Shown here in pieces: positions 16,199 through 30,894 of a DNA stretch of 64,000 bases. Each line of letters begins with the position of its first letter. Positions within the stretch are counted from its first letter, which is position 1. The notes under the pieces were generated by a model. That model saw nothing but the letters and a program-made list of their open reading frames with translations. It was not told where the DNA came from and searched no databases. Both the position numbers and the translations under genes were made by a program. Origin of the DNA: Candidatus Tectimicrobiota bacterium (lineage in GTDB: Bacteria; Tectomicrobia; Entotheonellia; Entotheonellales; Entotheonellaceae); assembly GCA_026005175.1 (NCBI GenBank), contig BPKO01000002.1:94501-158500 (forward strand). Reading direction: 5' to 3'.

Positions 16199-17255
16199 CC
16201 GGGTGCAGTCGTTTGCCGACCTCCTGCGCGCCATGCGCCAGACGGCGTTTGGCGGCCGCCAGCTGGGCGAGGCCTTCGAGGTGCTGCAGGCGATGGTGAG
16301 CGACCCCGACTGCCTGGTGGTGGCCACCGTCTCGGGGGCGATGACGGTGGCCAAGATGGGGACGCTGCTGTGCCGCCTCATCGACCACGGCATGATCCAC
16401 GTGCTGGTGGCCACCGGCGCTCTGATCACCCACGGGCTGACGGAGTCGGTGGGGCTGGTGCACTACCGCTGTCCCGCGGGAGTTTCGGACCGCGAGCTCT
16501 ATGCCAAAGGGTACAACCGCGTCTACGACACCTTGGAAATGGAGGCCAACCTCTACGACGTCGAGCCCCTTGTGCACCGGGCTCTGAGTCAGCTTGACCC
16601 CGCGCAGCCCTGGTCGTCGCTGCGCATCACCCGCGCCCTGGGCCGCATCCTGCACGAGGAGTTTCCGGGCGAGGGCATCCTCAAGAGCGCCTATCGGCGT
16701 GGCGTGCCGGTCTTCATTCCCGCTTTTACCGACTCCGAGCTGGGGCTGGACCTGTCGTTTTGGGCCATGCGGCGCGCCCTGGCCGCCAGCGAGGGCCGCC
16801 TGCCGGCCGCCGACCCTTACGCCACGGTGGAGGAGCTCCTCACCCACCTGCCGCCCTTTAACCCCTTTGAAGACCTGCACAGCTACGCCCGCTGTCTGCT
16901 GCGGGCGCCGCGTACCGGCATTTTCACCATTGGCGGTGGGGTGCCGCGCAACTGGGCGCAGCAGGTGGGCTCGTACATCGAGTTCATGAGCGAGCGCCTC
17001 GACTTGCCGCTGCGGGTGCCGCGCTTTTGCTATGGCGTGCGCCTGTGCCCGGAGCCCGCCTACTGGGGAGGGCTGAGCGGCTCCACGTACGCCGAGGGCG
17101 TGTCGTGGGGCAAGTTCGTGGCTCCCGAAGACGGGGGGCGCTACGCCGAAGTCTACGCCGACGCCACCCTGGTCTTGCCCTTGCTGGTCAAGGCGCTGCT
17201 TGAAGCCTGCCCCACCGTGCCGCCGCCGCCCCTGACTTTCCCCTTCCCGGCCTGA
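16134..17255 (+). CDS. Deoxyhypusine synthase-like protein
   Basis: A 373-residue protein of the deoxyhypusine synthase family. In eukaryotes and archaea this enzyme transfers an aminobutyl group from spermidine to (e/a)IF5A in an NAD-dependent reaction. The active-site lysine is conserved in GSTYAEGVSWGKFV (Lys327; Lys329 in the human enzyme). Other family segments are SGAMTVAKMGTLLCRLIDHG, TGALITHGL and a GGGVPRNW loop near 265. Bacteria lack IF5A, so bacterial members are thought to modify polyamines (homospermidine-type reactions) or act on unknown targets. The ATG at 16134 follows a strong GAAGGAGGTGGCC. The start overlaps the coxG-like gene, implying coupled translation. Confidence 0.82.
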   Translation: MPREFHDGRVDGLEPLASLDPDRVQSFADLLRAMRQTAFGGRQLGEAFEVLQAMVSDPDCLVVATVSGAMTVAKMGTLLCRLIDHGMIHVLVATGALITHGLTESVGLVHYRCPAGVSDRELYAKGYNRVYDTLEMEANLYDVEPLVHRALSQLDPAQPWSSLRITRALGRILHEEFPGEGILKSAYRRGVPVFIPAFTDSELGLDLSFWAMRRALAASEGRLPAADPYATVEELLTHLPPFNPFEDLHSYARCLLRAPRTGIFTIGGGVPRNWAQQVGSYIEFMSERLDLPLRVPRFCYGVRLCPEPAYWGGLSGSTYAEGVSWGKFVAPEDGGRYAEVYADATLVLPLLVKALLEACPTVPPPPLTFPFPA

Positions 17256-17269
17256 GGGCTGCCCTCTGG

Positions 17270-17299
17270 TTGTAAGGCCATCTCTACGTCCTGTATACG
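17270..17299 (+). promoter_or_regulatory. Putative sigma-70 promoter of the chemotaxis operon
   Basis: TTGTAA (17270-17275) and TATACG (17294-17299) are separated by 18 bases, about 90 bases before the cheA start. No sigma-28 or sigma-54 element was found in this 136-base gap. Confidence 0.4.
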
Positions 17300-17391
17300 C
17301 TGGCGCGCTTTGCGGACGGCTCAAGCCTGGTGGTGATCCTTCCGAAAAAAAAGAGGGACAACCTCAGGCAGGCCAGAGGAGCGCGCCCCCC

Positions 17392-19938
17392 GTGGATCGA
17401 GAACGCCAGCGGACCCTGCGCCGCTTGCTGAGCATGCTCGGCGGCTTGCGCCCGCAAGACCGCGAAGGCCTCGGTGCCGCCGCCAGCGTCCTCGAAGAAA
17501 TCTGGACTGCCCTGCCAGAAGAGGCAGGGGCCCTCCGAGAGGCGCTGCAGCTCTGCCAGGAGGGACTGCAGGCGGTGCTGGCCGAGACACATCCTGAGCC
17601 CACTCGGTTGCTGGCCGCCGCGGTGGCGGCCTTGGCCGCCTGCGCGCAGTGCAACCAGCAGGCTCAAGAGGGGCCGGCGCTCGCCCCAGCCCTGCACGCG
17701 CTGCGGCAGGCGCTCGGCAAGGGGCAAGAAGAGCCGGTGCCTTCCCTCGATGAGCTTCTTGCCCTCTTCGTCCAGCTCGAACCCGACAACACGGCGGACG
17801 TGCCGGCTCTGGTTGCTGCCCTCAGGGCCTTCCTTGCGACTCCGGCAGCGACACCCGCCCTCCGGCAACCGCTGCAGCAAGCCCTGGCGTACCTTGAGGC
17901 CGTGCGTGACGGCACGGCCACCGAGGTGGCGGCGGCCTTGACGGCGGCTGGCCAGCTCCTAGCCGCTGCCGCTGAAGCCCGTGACGCAGCCCCTGCTGCC
18001 CGGGAGGACGTCCCGGAGAGGCCACCCCAGACTGCGGCGGCAGGTGCCGTGTCCGGCATGGCCCTGTTGCCGCCTGGGGCCGAAATCGAGCTCATCGGCG
18101 ACTTTCTCGTTGAGTGCCGCGAGTACATCGAACAGGCCGAGGCGGCGTTGCTGGCGCTGGAAACCGACCCCGAGGACCCCGAAGCCCTCAATACAGTCTT
18201 TCGGGCCTTCCATACCATCAAAGGCACGGCAGCGTTTCTCGGCTTGCAGCTGGTGAGCGAGCTGGCGCATCGCGCCGAAACGCTCTTGAGTCGCATGCGC
18301 GACGGCGAGATCCGCTGCACCGGCGGCTATGCCGACCTGGCCTTGCAGGCTGTCGACATGCTCAAAGCGCTGGCACAGGCGCTACAGAGCGCCCTGGCGG
18401 GGGCATCGGCTTCTCTTCCGGCGGGACTCGAGGCCTTGCTCGACCTGCTGGCCCATCCCGAAGCCGCCGGCATTTCCGAGGAAGAGACCTCGCCACCGCC
18501 CTCGCTGCCGGACCTGGTGCCGCGTGCCGGCGAGCAAAAGACAAGGGCAGTCCCGCGGCTGGGCGACATCCTGGTGGCACAGCAAAAGGTGCCGCGTGAG
18601 ACCGTCGAGCAGGCGGTGGCCCAGCAGGGGCAAGAGCCATTGGGGGTGACGCTGACCCGTAGCGGCGCCGCCCAGCTCTGCGACGTTGCCCACGCCCTGC
18701 GCCTCCAGCGCCGCCTGCTCCAGGACGGGCAGCAAAGCGCCACGGTGCGGGTGCGCACCGACCGCCTCGACCGCCTCATCGACATGGTGGGCGAGCTGGT
18801 CATCGCCCACTCTATGGTGGCCCAGGACCACGTCGTCATCCACGGCAAGCACCACGAGCTCCTCAAGAAAGTGGCCCACGTGGGCAAGATCGTGCGCGAG
18901 CTACAGGACCTGAGCATGGCCATGCGCATGGTGCCGCTTAAGTCCACTTTCCAGAAAATGGCCCGCGTGGCCCGCGACGTGGCCACCCGCCAGGGCAAAG
19001 CCGTGCAGTTCGTCACCGAAGGCGAGGAAACGGAAATCGACCGCACCATGGTGGACGTGCTCAATGACCCCCTGGTGCACATGGTGCGCAACGCCGTGGA
19101 TCACGGCCTCGAGCCGCCCGAGGAACGCCAGCGCCTGGGCAAGCCGCGCACCGGCACCGTACGCCTGGCCGCCTACCACGCCGGCAGCAGCGTGGTGGTC
19201 GAGCTGCAAGACGACGGCCGCGGCCTGTGCCGGGAAAAGATCCTTGAAAAGGCGCTGGCGCGGGGCCTCATCGCCTCGGCGCAGGGGCTGGCGGACCACG
19301 AGGTCTTCAGCCTCATCTTTGCGCCGGGCTTTTCCACCGCCGAGCGCGTCACCGAGGTGTCGGGGCGCGGCGTGGGCATGGACGTGGTCAAGCGACACAT
19401 CGAGGCGCTGCGGGGGCGCATCGACATCGCCTCCGAACCCGGCCGCGGCACCACCTTTACCATTCGCTTGCCGCTGACCCTGGCCATCACCGACGGCATG
19501 CTGGTGCGCATTGGCACGCAGCGCTACATCCTCCCCACCATGAGCATCGCCGTCAGCTTTCGCCCCGAGCCCAGCGCCCTGCGCACGGTGGTGGGGCAGG
19601 GCGAGCTGGTCCTGCTGCGTGGCGAGCTCCTGCCGCTGCTGCGTCTGCACCGCCTCTTTGCCATCCCCGAGGCCGAACCCGACCCCACCCGGGGCCTGCT
19701 GGTGGTCATCCAGGTCCACGAGCGGCGCTATGCCTTGCTGGTCGACGAGCTTCTGGGCCAGCAGCAGGTGGTGGCCAAGTCGCTGCGCGCCAGCCTCGGC
19801 GAGGTGCCCGGCATTGCCGGGGCCGCCATTCTCGGCGACGGCCGCGTCGGCCTCATCCTCGACCCGGCCGGGCTGGTGGCGCTGGCCCGCGAGCGGCTGC
19901 CTGCCGAGACGGCCCGCATGACGCCCCCTGCAGCGTGA
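17392..19938 (+). CDS. cheA: CheA chemotaxis histidine kinase
   Basis: An 848-residue CheA. Unusually, about 220 Ala/Leu/Glu-rich residues precede the phosphotransfer domain, whose histidine is His274 in FHTIKGTAAFLG. There is no clear P2 domain. Instead a linker has RLGDILVAQQKVPRETVEQA, a segment seen in some deltaproteobacterial-type CheA proteins. The dimerisation helices (VRVRTDRLDRLIDMVGEL), the ATPase domain (N-box VHMVRNAVDHGLE near 560, then DDGRGL and GRGVGMDVVK) and a CheW-like regulatory domain (~700-840) follow in the normal order. The GTG start at 17392 has AGAGGAG about 13 bases upstream, so the exact start is uncertain. It heads an operon of receptor-signalling genes and would phosphorylate CheY and CheB. 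Confidence 0.92.
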   Translation: MDRERQRTLRRLLSMLGGLRPQDREGLGAAASVLEEIWTALPEEAGALREALQLCQEGLQAVLAETHPEPTRLLAAAVAALAACAQCNQQAQEGPALAPALHALRQALGKGQEEPVPSLDELLALFVQLEPDNTADVPALVAALRAFLATPAATPALRQPLQQALAYLEAVRDGTATEVAAALTAAGQLLAAAAEARDAAPAAREDVPERPPQTAAAGAVSGMALLPPGAEIELIGDFLVECREYIEQAEAALLALETDPEDPEALNTVFRAFHTIKGTAAFLGLQLVSELAHRAETLLSRMRDGEIRCTGGYADLALQAVDMLKALAQALQSALAGASASLPAGLEALLDLLAHPEAAGISEEETSPPPSLPDLVPRAGEQKTRAVPRLGDILVAQQKVPRETVEQAVAQQGQEPLGVTLTRSGAAQLCDVAHALRLQRRLLQDGQQSATVRVRTDRLDRLIDMVGELVIAHSMVAQDHVVIHGKHHELLKKVAHVGKIVRELQDLSMAMRMVPLKSTFQKMARVARDVATRQGKAVQFVTEGEETEIDRTMVDVLNDPLVHMVRNAVDHGLEPPEERQRLGKPRTGTVRLAAYHAGSSVVVELQDDGRGLCREKILEKALARGLIASAQGLADHEVFSLIFAPGFSTAERVTEVSGRGVGMDVVKRHIEALRGRIDIASEPGRGTTFTIRLPLTLAITDGMLVRIGTQRYILPTMSIAVSFRPEPSALRTVVGQGELVLLRGELLPLLRLHRLFAIPEAEPDPTRGLLVVIQVHERRYALLVDELLGQQQVVAKSLRASLGEVPGIAGAAILGDGRVGLILDPAGLVALARERLPAETARMTPPAA

Positions 19939-19949
19939 AGGAGGACCCT

Positions 19950-20474
19950 ATGGCTTCCACAGCAACACCTGCGGCCAGCGCTGCGTCCCGGAGCGCTGGC
20001 GGCAAGTTTCTCACCTTTTTCCTGGGACAGGAGGAGTACGGCCTCGAGATCCTCAAGGTGCAAGAAATCATCGGCATGCTCGACATCACCCCGGTGCCGC
20101 GCACGCCGCCTTTTGTGCGCGGGGTGATCAACTTACGCGGTAAGGTCATTCCCATCATCGACTTGCGGCGCAAGTTCGGCATGGCGGCGGCGCAGGGTGA
20201 AGAGACCTGCATCGTCGTCGTCAAGGCCCACGGCGTGGAAACCGGGCTCGTCGTCGACCGCGTCTCCGAGGTCCTCGACATCGCCGAAGAAGACGTCGAA
20301 GCCCCGCCGGACTTCGGCGCCGGCGTCGACACCTCGTTTTTGCTGGGGATTGCCAAAAGCGACAAGCGGGTACAGCTGCTGCTCGACATCGACAAGGTCC
20401 TGGCCACACACGAGGCGCTCACCTTATCCCCAAGCGCAAGCCAACCCCACACGCCAGAGGAGGAGAACCGCTAA
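19950..20474 (+). CDS. cheW: CheW coupling protein
   Basis: A 174-residue CheW that links receptors to CheA. The family core is [40 protein letters not shown] and [18 protein letters not shown]. The ATG at 19950 follows AAGGAGGACCCT. An earlier in-frame GTG at 19935 overlaps the cheA stop and is less likely. The stop codon overlaps the start of the receptor gene (TAATG), showing tight operon packing. Confidence 0.93.
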   Translation: MASTATPAASAASRSAGGKFLTFFLGQEEYGLEILKVQEIIGMLDITPVPRTPPFVRGVINLRGKVIPIIDLRRKFGMAAAQGEETCIVVVKAHGVETGLVVDRVSEVLDIAEEDVEAPPDFGAGVDTSFLLGIAKSDKRVQLLLDIDKVLATHEALTLSPSASQPHTPEEENR

Positions 20475-23044
20475 TGCTGCGCAAGCTGCGCCTGACCACC
20501 AAGCTGGTGCTACTTTTTCTCGTCTTTGGCTGCGTGCCGATGCTGGTGCTGGGGGCTATCGCGTACCGGGAAACGCGTAAAGCCGAAGACCAGCTTGCTG
20601 CCCAGCTTGCTTCGGTGGCCGAGAGCATGGCCGACAAGATCGACCGCAACCTCTTCGAGCGTTACGGCGACGTGCAGGCCTTTGGCGCCAACCGGGCGGT
20701 GCTGCGCTTTGGCGAGTGGGGAATTGCCAGTGAAGCCAACAGCGGCATCGTGCGCGCCATGAACCGCTACGTGGCCACCTACGGCATTTACTACCTGACC
20801 CTGCTGGTCGACCCCAACGGCCGTGTGGTGGCCGTTAACTCCCGCGACGCCGGTGGTCAGTCCATTGACACCGCCTGGCTGTACGAGAAGAACTTCAGCG
20901 AGGCGCCTTGGTTCAAGGCCCTCAAGGCCGGGCAGTTTACCACCCGCATGCCCTTTACCGCCCCTGGCAACGACCGCGCTACTGGCACCTTTATCGAAGA
21001 CGTGCACGTCGACCCTGACGTCAAGCGCGCCTATCCCGGCGACGACGGCCTCACCTTGGGCTTTTCGGCCCCCGTCTACGACGACAACGGCAGCGTTATT
21101 GCCTACTGGAGCAACCGCACCAAGTTTTCCCTGGTAGAGGAGATCTTCCGCACCACCTATGCCAAACTCAAAGCCCGCGGCCTGGCCAGCGCCGAGCTCA
21201 CCCTGCTCGACGGCCAGGGACGGGTGCTCATCGACTACGACCCCACGCGCACCGGCAGCGAGGAAGTGGTACACGATTTCGATGTCTTGCTGCGCCTCAA
21301 CCTGGCTAAGGAGGGGGTCAAGGCAGCGCAGGAAGCGATTGCCGGTAAAACCGGGTATGGCTTCGATTTTCATCTCCGCAAACGGATCGAGCAGGCGGCA
21401 GGCTGGGCCCACCTCAAAGGCGCCTTGGGCTATCCGGGCATGAACTGGGCGGTGCTGGTGCGCGTGCCCCGCAAGGACCTGGCCGCCGCGGTGGTCGGCG
21501 CCCGGCGCAGCATCCTTTTTACCGCCGCCGTGGGCGTGGGCCTTATCGCCAGCCTTGGTATGGCCTTTGGGCGGCGCTTCAGCCGGCCGCTGGTGCAGAT
21601 GGCCAGGGTGGCCAGCCGCCTGGCGCAAGGAGACCTGAACCAAGAAGTCACCCACCGCGGCGGGGACGAAACGGGCGAGCTGGCCGAAGCCATGCGGCAG
21701 CTACTGGCCTACATGAAGGAGGTGGCCGGGGCCGCCGACGCCCTGGGCCGCGGCGAGCTGGACGTGGACGTGGTGCCGCGCTCCGAGCACGACGCGCTGG
21801 CCCACAACCTGCGGCAGGCCATAACCACCCTGCGCGCCGTGCTGAGCGACACGCAGCGGCTGGTGCAGGCTGCCCAGGCAGGGAACTTTGAGGCGCGCAG
21901 CGAAGCCAGCCGCTTTCAGGGGGCTTACCGCGACTTGCTGGCGCAGCTCAACGCTCTCATGGTGGCGGTGGCCACCCCCTTGCAAGCGGCGGTGGCGGCG
22001 CTCGAGCGCCTGGCACAGCGCGACCTCACGGCGCGCATGGCGGGCGACTACCAAGGGGCCTTTGCCGCCATGCAGGCCGCCCTCAACCAGGCCCTTGCCG
22101 CCCTTGAGGAGGGCTTTAGCCAAGTGGCCCAGGGGGCACAGCAGGTGGCCAGCGCCGCCGGGCAGATCAGCAGCGGCAGCCAGAGCCTGGCGCAGGCCGC
22201 CTCCGAGCAGGCCAGCACGCTAGAAGAAGTGGCCAGCTCTCTGGAAGAGCTGGTGGCGATGAGCAAGCAAAACGCCGCCAACGCCCACGAAGCCCGTGCC
22301 CTGGCCGAGCAAGCGCGCCACAGCGCCGACACCGGCCGCGAGAGCATGCAGCGCCTGGCGCAAGCCATGGCGGCGATCAAGGCGGCGGCCGACGAGACGG
22401 CCAAGATCGTCAAGACCATTGACGACATCGCTTTTCAGACCAACCTGCTGGCCCTCAACGCCGCCGTGGAAGCAGCCCGCGCCGGCGATGCCGGCAAAGG
22501 CTTTGCCGTGGTGGCCGATGAGGTACGCAGCCTGGCCATGCGCAGTGCCGAGGCGGCCAAGACCACGGCGCAGCTGATTGCCCAGGCCGTGCAGCGCAGC
22601 GACGACGGCGTGCAGCTCAACCAGGAAGTGCTCGGAAACCTGCAAGATATTGTGACGAACGTCCATCGCGTCAACGAGGTGATGGGCGAAATTGCCACTG
22701 CCTCGCAGCAGCAGCAAGAAGGCGTCGGGCAGATCCAGACGGCGGTGACGCAGCTCAACCAGGTGACGCAGCAGACGGCGGCCCATGCCGAAGAAGCGGC
22801 CAGCGCTGCCGAGGAGCTCAACGCCCAGGCCGCCGAGATGCAGCACCTGGTGGGCTCCTTCCAGCTGCGGCAGAAAGCCACGGCAGAGACCCGTATGGGA
22901 GAGCGCTCCCCGGCCAGGGTAGGGCGAGCGCCGGTCCCTAAGGAAGCAGGCCGCGCTGCGGTCAGTGCGCCGGTTCCCGCCCGGCCCGAGGAGGTCATTC
23001 CCTTTGATGACGACGAAGACGACGAGGTCTTGCGGAGCTTTTGA
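20474..23044 (+). CDS. Methyl-accepting chemotaxis protein
   Basis: An 856-residue transmembrane receptor. A first membrane helix ([18 protein letters not shown], ~12-30) is followed by a ~310-residue periplasmic domain with the look of a double-Cache sensor. A second helix ([20 protein letters not shown], ~345-365) and HAMP come next, then at least one further HAMP-like repeat ([20 protein letters not shown]). The signalling hairpin contains the highly conserved tip [20 protein letters not shown]. The tail ends [12 protein letters not shown], acidic and not the NWETF pentapeptide. Its ligand is unknown. As the only receptor in the operon it is the likely main partner of this CheA/CheW. Confidence 0.93.
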   Translation: MLRKLRLTTKLVLLFLVFGCVPMLVLGAIAYRETRKAEDQLAAQLASVAESMADKIDRNLFERYGDVQAFGANRAVLRFGEWGIASEANSGIVRAMNRYVATYGIYYLTLLVDPNGRVVAVNSRDAGGQSIDTAWLYEKNFSEAPWFKALKAGQFTTRMPFTAPGNDRATGTFIEDVHVDPDVKRAYPGDDGLTLGFSAPVYDDNGSVIAYWSNRTKFSLVEEIFRTTYAKLKARGLASAELTLLDGQGRVLIDYDPTRTGSEEVVHDFDVLLRLNLAKEGVKAAQEAIAGKTGYGFDFHLRKRIEQAAGWAHLKGALGYPGMNWAVLVRVPRKDLAAAVVGARRSILFTAAVGVGLIASLGMAFGRRFSRPLVQMARVASRLAQGDLNQEVTHRGGDETGELAEAMRQLLAYMKEVAGAADALGRGELDVDVVPRSEHDALAHNLRQAITTLRAVLSDTQRLVQAAQAGNFEARSEASRFQGAYRDLLAQLNALMVAVATPLQAAVAALERLAQRDLTARMAGDYQGAFAAMQAALNQALAALEEGFSQVAQGAQQVASAAGQISSGSQSLAQAASEQASTLEEVASSLEELVAMSKQNAANAHEARALAEQARHSADTGRESMQRLAQAMAAIKAAADETAKIVKTIDDIAFQTNLLALNAAVEAARAGDAGKGFAVVADEVRSLAMRSAEAAKTTAQLIAQAVQRSDDGVQLNQEVLGNLQDIVTNVHRVNEVMGEIATASQQQQEGVGQIQTAVTQLNQVTQQTAAHAEEAASAAEELNAQAAEMQHLVGSFQLRQKATAETRMGERSPARVGRAPVPKEAGRAAVSAPVPARPEEVIPFDDDEDDEVLRSF

Positions 23045-23089
23045 GCCTCGTGTGCCCTGGCGGCATGGCCGGCGGGGCGTAGGGGGCAG

Positions 23090-23907
23090 ATGGGACCGGA
23101 GCTGCTGACCCCACCCCTGCACCCCAGCAGTTCGAGCAGATCCGGCGGCTCGCCCGGCGCCTCTGCGGCCTGGCCTTGCTGCCTGGCAAGGAGGAGCTGG
23201 TGCGCACTCGCCTGGGCAAGCGCCTGCGCGCCCTGGGGTTGCCGTCGTTTGCCCACTACCTGCGGTACCTGGCTGCCGACGCCTCGGGGCAAGAGCGCCA
23301 GCAGCTCATCGAGGCCCTGACCACCAACAAGACCGGCTTTTTTCGCGAGCCGCAGCATTTTGCTTTCCTGCAGCGGGAGCTGCCTGCGCTGTGCCGGCGC
23401 AGCGCCCGCCTGCGCTTCTGGAGCGCTGGCTGTGCCTCGGGCGAAGAGCCCTACTCCCTGGCCATGGTGCTCTGGGAGCACGTGCCCGACTTGGCCCAGC
23501 GCGATGTGCGGATTCTGGCCACCGACATCGCCACTGCCGTGCTGCAGCGAGCCCGCCAGGGACGCTACGACGCCCAGGCGCTGCAGGCGGTGCCGGCACC
23601 GCTGCGGCACAAGTACTTTACCGCCGTGGCCCCGGGGGTCTACCGCGTGCAGGCGCGCCTCAGGGCCCTGGTGCGCTTTGCGCGCCTGAACCTGCTCGAC
23701 CCGTGGCCGATGCGCGGCCCTTTCGACGTCATTTTGTGTCGCAACGTGATGATTTACTTCGACCGGGAAACGCGGGCGAACTTGGTGCAGCGCTTTGTAC
23801 GCCTCTTGTCCCCCGGAGGCTATCTCTTTACCGGTCATGCAGAAAGCCTGGTGAACCTGGCGCCGGGCCTGCGCTACGTGCAGCCTGCGGTGTACCAGAA
23901 GCGGTGA
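23090..23907 (+). CDS. cheR: CheR methyltransferase, 5' end uncertain
   Basis: CheR methylates receptor glutamates with S-adenosylmethionine. The body is clear: EALTTNKTGFFREPQHFAFL, the SAM-binding FWSAGCASGEEPYSLAM, LATDIATAVL and FDVILCRNVMIYFD. The expected N-terminal helix (QQFEQIRRLARRLCGL) is encoded in frame from about 23083, but no ATG, GTG or TTG precedes it there. The best start, ATG 23090, is in another frame. A single missing base near 23100-23125 would join them. The alternative is a TTG start at 23176, which would delete part of the N-terminal domain. All later catalytic motifs are present. Confidence 0.82.
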
Positions 23908-23917
23908 GGGCCAACGC

Positions 23918-24400
23918 ATGCACCACATCGTCGGCGTGGCCGACATGCGCGTCTCTAGCTGCCCCGAGGATGTGCTCGTCACCTATGCCCTGGGCAGCTG
24001 CCTGGGTATTGCCCTTTACGACCCCGTGGCCCGCGTTGGCGGCTTGCTCCACGTCATGCTGCCCTCTTCAGCCCTCGATCCCGACAAGGCGCGCCAGAAT
24101 CCCTATATGTTCGTCGACAGCGGGGTGCCCAGACTCTTTCACGCCTGTTACCAGGCGGGGGCGCAGAAGCAGCGCCTGGTGGTGAAGGTGGCCGGCGGGG
24201 CAACAATGGTGGCTGACGGCGAGGAGGACTACTTCCAGATCGGCAAGAAGAACTTCGTGATGCTGCGCAAGCTGCTGTGGAAAAACGGGGTGCTGCTCAA
24301 AGCCTGCGACGTGGGGGGTACCTGCTCGCGGACCCTGTCGCTGGCGATTGGCAGCGGAGAGGTCCTGGTCAAAGCCAACGGAGAGGTCAAGCGTCTCTGA
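23918..24400 (+). CDS. cheD: CheD chemoreceptor glutamine deamidase
   Basis: A 160-residue CheD that deamidates receptor glutamines and in many species also binds CheC. The Cys-His-Thr catalytic set is intact: Thr22 and Cys28 in TYALGSCLGIALYD and His45 in GGLLHVMLPSS. These positions are nearly identical to those of Thermotoga CheD. It starts 10 bases after cheR. Its partner here may be one of the two CheX-like proteins. Confidence 0.92.
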   Translation: MHHIVGVADMRVSSCPEDVLVTYALGSCLGIALYDPVARVGGLLHVMLPSSALDPDKARQNPYMFVDSGVPRLFHACYQAGAQKQRLVVKVAGGATMVADGEEDYFQIGKKNFVMLRKLLWKNGVLLKACDVGGTCSRTLSLAIGSGEVLVKANGEVKRL

Positions 24401-24796
24401 CCCTGGATGAGGAAGCGGCGATGGCTCTCAACGTGCTCGTGGTGGACGACAGCGCCGTCATGCGCGCCATGGTGATCAAAACCCTGCGCCTGAGCGGCCT
24501 TCCCCTTGGCGAGGTGCACGAGGCGAGCAACGGCGAAGAGGCCCTGCGCCAGCTCGATGCCCACTGGATCGACCTGGCGCTTATCGACCTCAACATGCCG
24601 GTGATGGACGGCGAGGCCCTGCTGGCCTGCCTGCGCCGCAATCCCGAGACCGCTCAGCTGCCGGTGATCGTGGTGTCTACCGAAGGCAGCACCACGCGCA
24701 TCGAGGCCCTGCGCCGCCAGGGCGCGGCGTTTGTACACAAGCCCTTTACCCCAGAGCAGCTGCGTGGTGTTATCCTCGAAGTGACAGGAGTTGCCG

Positions 24797-26319
<1,523 letters not shown>

Positions 26320-26322
26320 GCC

Positions 26323-29214
<2,892 letters not shown>

Positions 29215-29279
29215 GGCAATTGGCCTCCCTGGGTGGGAGCGCGAGGACTGCGCATGTCAGCGGGCGAGGCGTGCGGGCT

Positions 29280-30084
29280 CTACTGCGCTTCCGGTAGGTC
29301 TTCTGCCGCCGGGGCGGCCAGGGCTCCGTGGCGGAACAGGTAAATCGAGGCCAGGATGATTTCCACCCGGCGGTTGCGGCGGCGGTGTTCCGGAGAGTCG
29401 TTGGGCACCAGGGGGCGGTATTCGCCAAAGCCCATGGTGACCAGCTTGTCGGGGCGGATGAGGCCCTCGTTGAGGAAGAAGTTGGCCACCGCCGCGGCAC
29501 GCGCCAGGGAAAGCTCCAGGTTGGAGCGGAAAGGCCCCGCCGCGCAGCGGCACGTTGTCGGTGTGGCCAGCAACGATGATCTCTTGCTCCAGCGTCCCAA
29601 GGATGCTGCCGATGGCACGCAGCACCGGCTTGACTTCCGGCTGCAAGGCGGCGCTGCCCGAGGCAAAAGTCACGTCGCCAAGCAGGCGCATGATCACGTA
29701 GTCTTCCTGCACCTCCAGCTCGACGAGCTGCTGCTCGAGCAGGGGCTTCAGCAGGTGCCGCAGCCGCTCGGCGACGATCTGCGGCAAGCGGTGCGGTTCG
29801 ATGTTGCCAACCATGGCCTGCTCGACGTAAGCCTGATCGAAGTCGCGGGCCACGATCTTGATGCCCTTGGGAGGTTCGTAAACCGGAATTTTTCGCTGCA
29901 CGCCAAAGGCCTGCTGCAGCGAGCCGGCAAGCTCCTTGAACTTGGCCACGTCCATCTGCGAGAAAGACAGCAGCAGCACGAAGAAGGTCAGCAGCAGCGA
30001 CATCAGGTCGCCGAAAGTGACCACCCAATCGGGGGCACCTTCTTCGGCCTCTTCTTCGGCCAAGCGGGGCTCGTCATCGGGCAT
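29280..30084 (-). CDS. motB: MotB stator protein, frameshifted as sequenced
   Basis: MotB anchors the motor stator to peptidoglycan. The N-terminal plug/TM region is DWVVTFGDLMSLLLTFFVLL, with the essential aspartate in the membrane helix. The OmpA-like domain continues to IIVAGHTDNVPLRGG. The frame then breaks. The other frame carries the rest (FRSNLELSLARAAAVANFF, LVTMGFGEYRPLVPND, RRNRRVEIILA) and stops at 29280. Removing one base from the run at 29535-29538 (C4 on the plus strand) restores the reading exactly. Translated as given, the peptidoglycan-binding domain would be destroyed. It is the last gene of the operon. Confidence 0.88.
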
Positions 30085-30099
30085 GGGACACTCCGGCGG

Positions 30100-30871
30100 T
30101 TACTTCTGGCTTAAGTCCATCTGCTGCTGCGTGGTCATGAGGAATGCTTTGAGCTTTTCCTCAAGCAGGCGCGGGTTGAGGCCCATCTGCAGCCCTTTGA
30201 GTCCTTCGGCAATGATCAGGTTGGTCAGGAGCTCCTGGTCGGTGCGCTGCTTGAGCTTGCCGGCCATAGGCAGGCAGAAGAGGTTGGCAATGAGGGCGCC
30301 ATAAAAGGTGGTGAGCAGCGCGATCGCCATCTTGGGTCCCAGCGACTTGGGGTCGTCCATGGTGGAGAGCATCTGCACCAAGCCGATAAGGGTGCCGATC
30401 ATGCCAAAGGCCGGGGCCCAGCGGCCCATGGCTTTGAAGACTTCCTGGCCGACTTTATGGCGCTGCTGCACGGCGAGGTTTTGCAAGGTGAGGATGCTGT
30501 TGAGGGCTTCGGCATCCACGCCGTCGGCCACCAGCATGAGCCCTTTCTGCATGAAGGGGTGGGTGACGTTTTTGGCCTCGTTTTCCAGGGGCCAGCTGGC
30601 CTTCTTTGCGCACCACGACGGCCAGCTGCACGAATTTCTCGATAATCGCCAGCGGTTCTTCTTCCTGGGCCTTGAGCAGCTTCTGCACCACTTTGAGCAC
30701 GGCCAGGAATTGTTTGAGGGGGAAGTTGATCAGGGTGGCAGCCAGCGTCCCGCCCACCACGATGAGGATCGAGGGCATGTTGATGAACAGGCCGATGCCC
30801 CCGCCCATCATCAGCGAGGCGCCGATGAGTCCCACACCGGCCACGATGCCCAGGATGGTGGCGAGGTCCAT
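30100..30871 (-). CDS. motA: MotA stator protein, frameshifted as sequenced
   Basis: MotA forms the proton channel with MotB and pushes FliG. The N-terminal part reads MDLATILGIVAGVGLIGASL, GGTLAATLINFPLKQFLAVL and VVVRKEGQLA. The remainder, in another frame, has MQKGLMLVADGVDAEALNSI, the membrane helices around MGRWAPAFGMIGTLIGLVQM and LLTTFYGALIANLF. One extra base in the G4 run at 30588-30591 (C4 in the gene) explains the break: without it the sequence reads LALENEAKNVTHPF. It starts after GGGAGTAAGCA, 23 bases beyond the FapA stop. Confidence 0.9.
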
Positions 30872-30894
30872 TGCTTACTCCCGTGCCGGCCTCT

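Noticed and set aside
17305-17320. Sigma-54 promoter before cheA (TGGCGCGCTTTGC)
   Set aside because: The GG to GC distance is two bases too short for a -24/-12 promoter.
17330-17360. Terminator at the A run before cheA
   Set aside because: The run of A (17345-17352) has no GC stem next to it on either strand.
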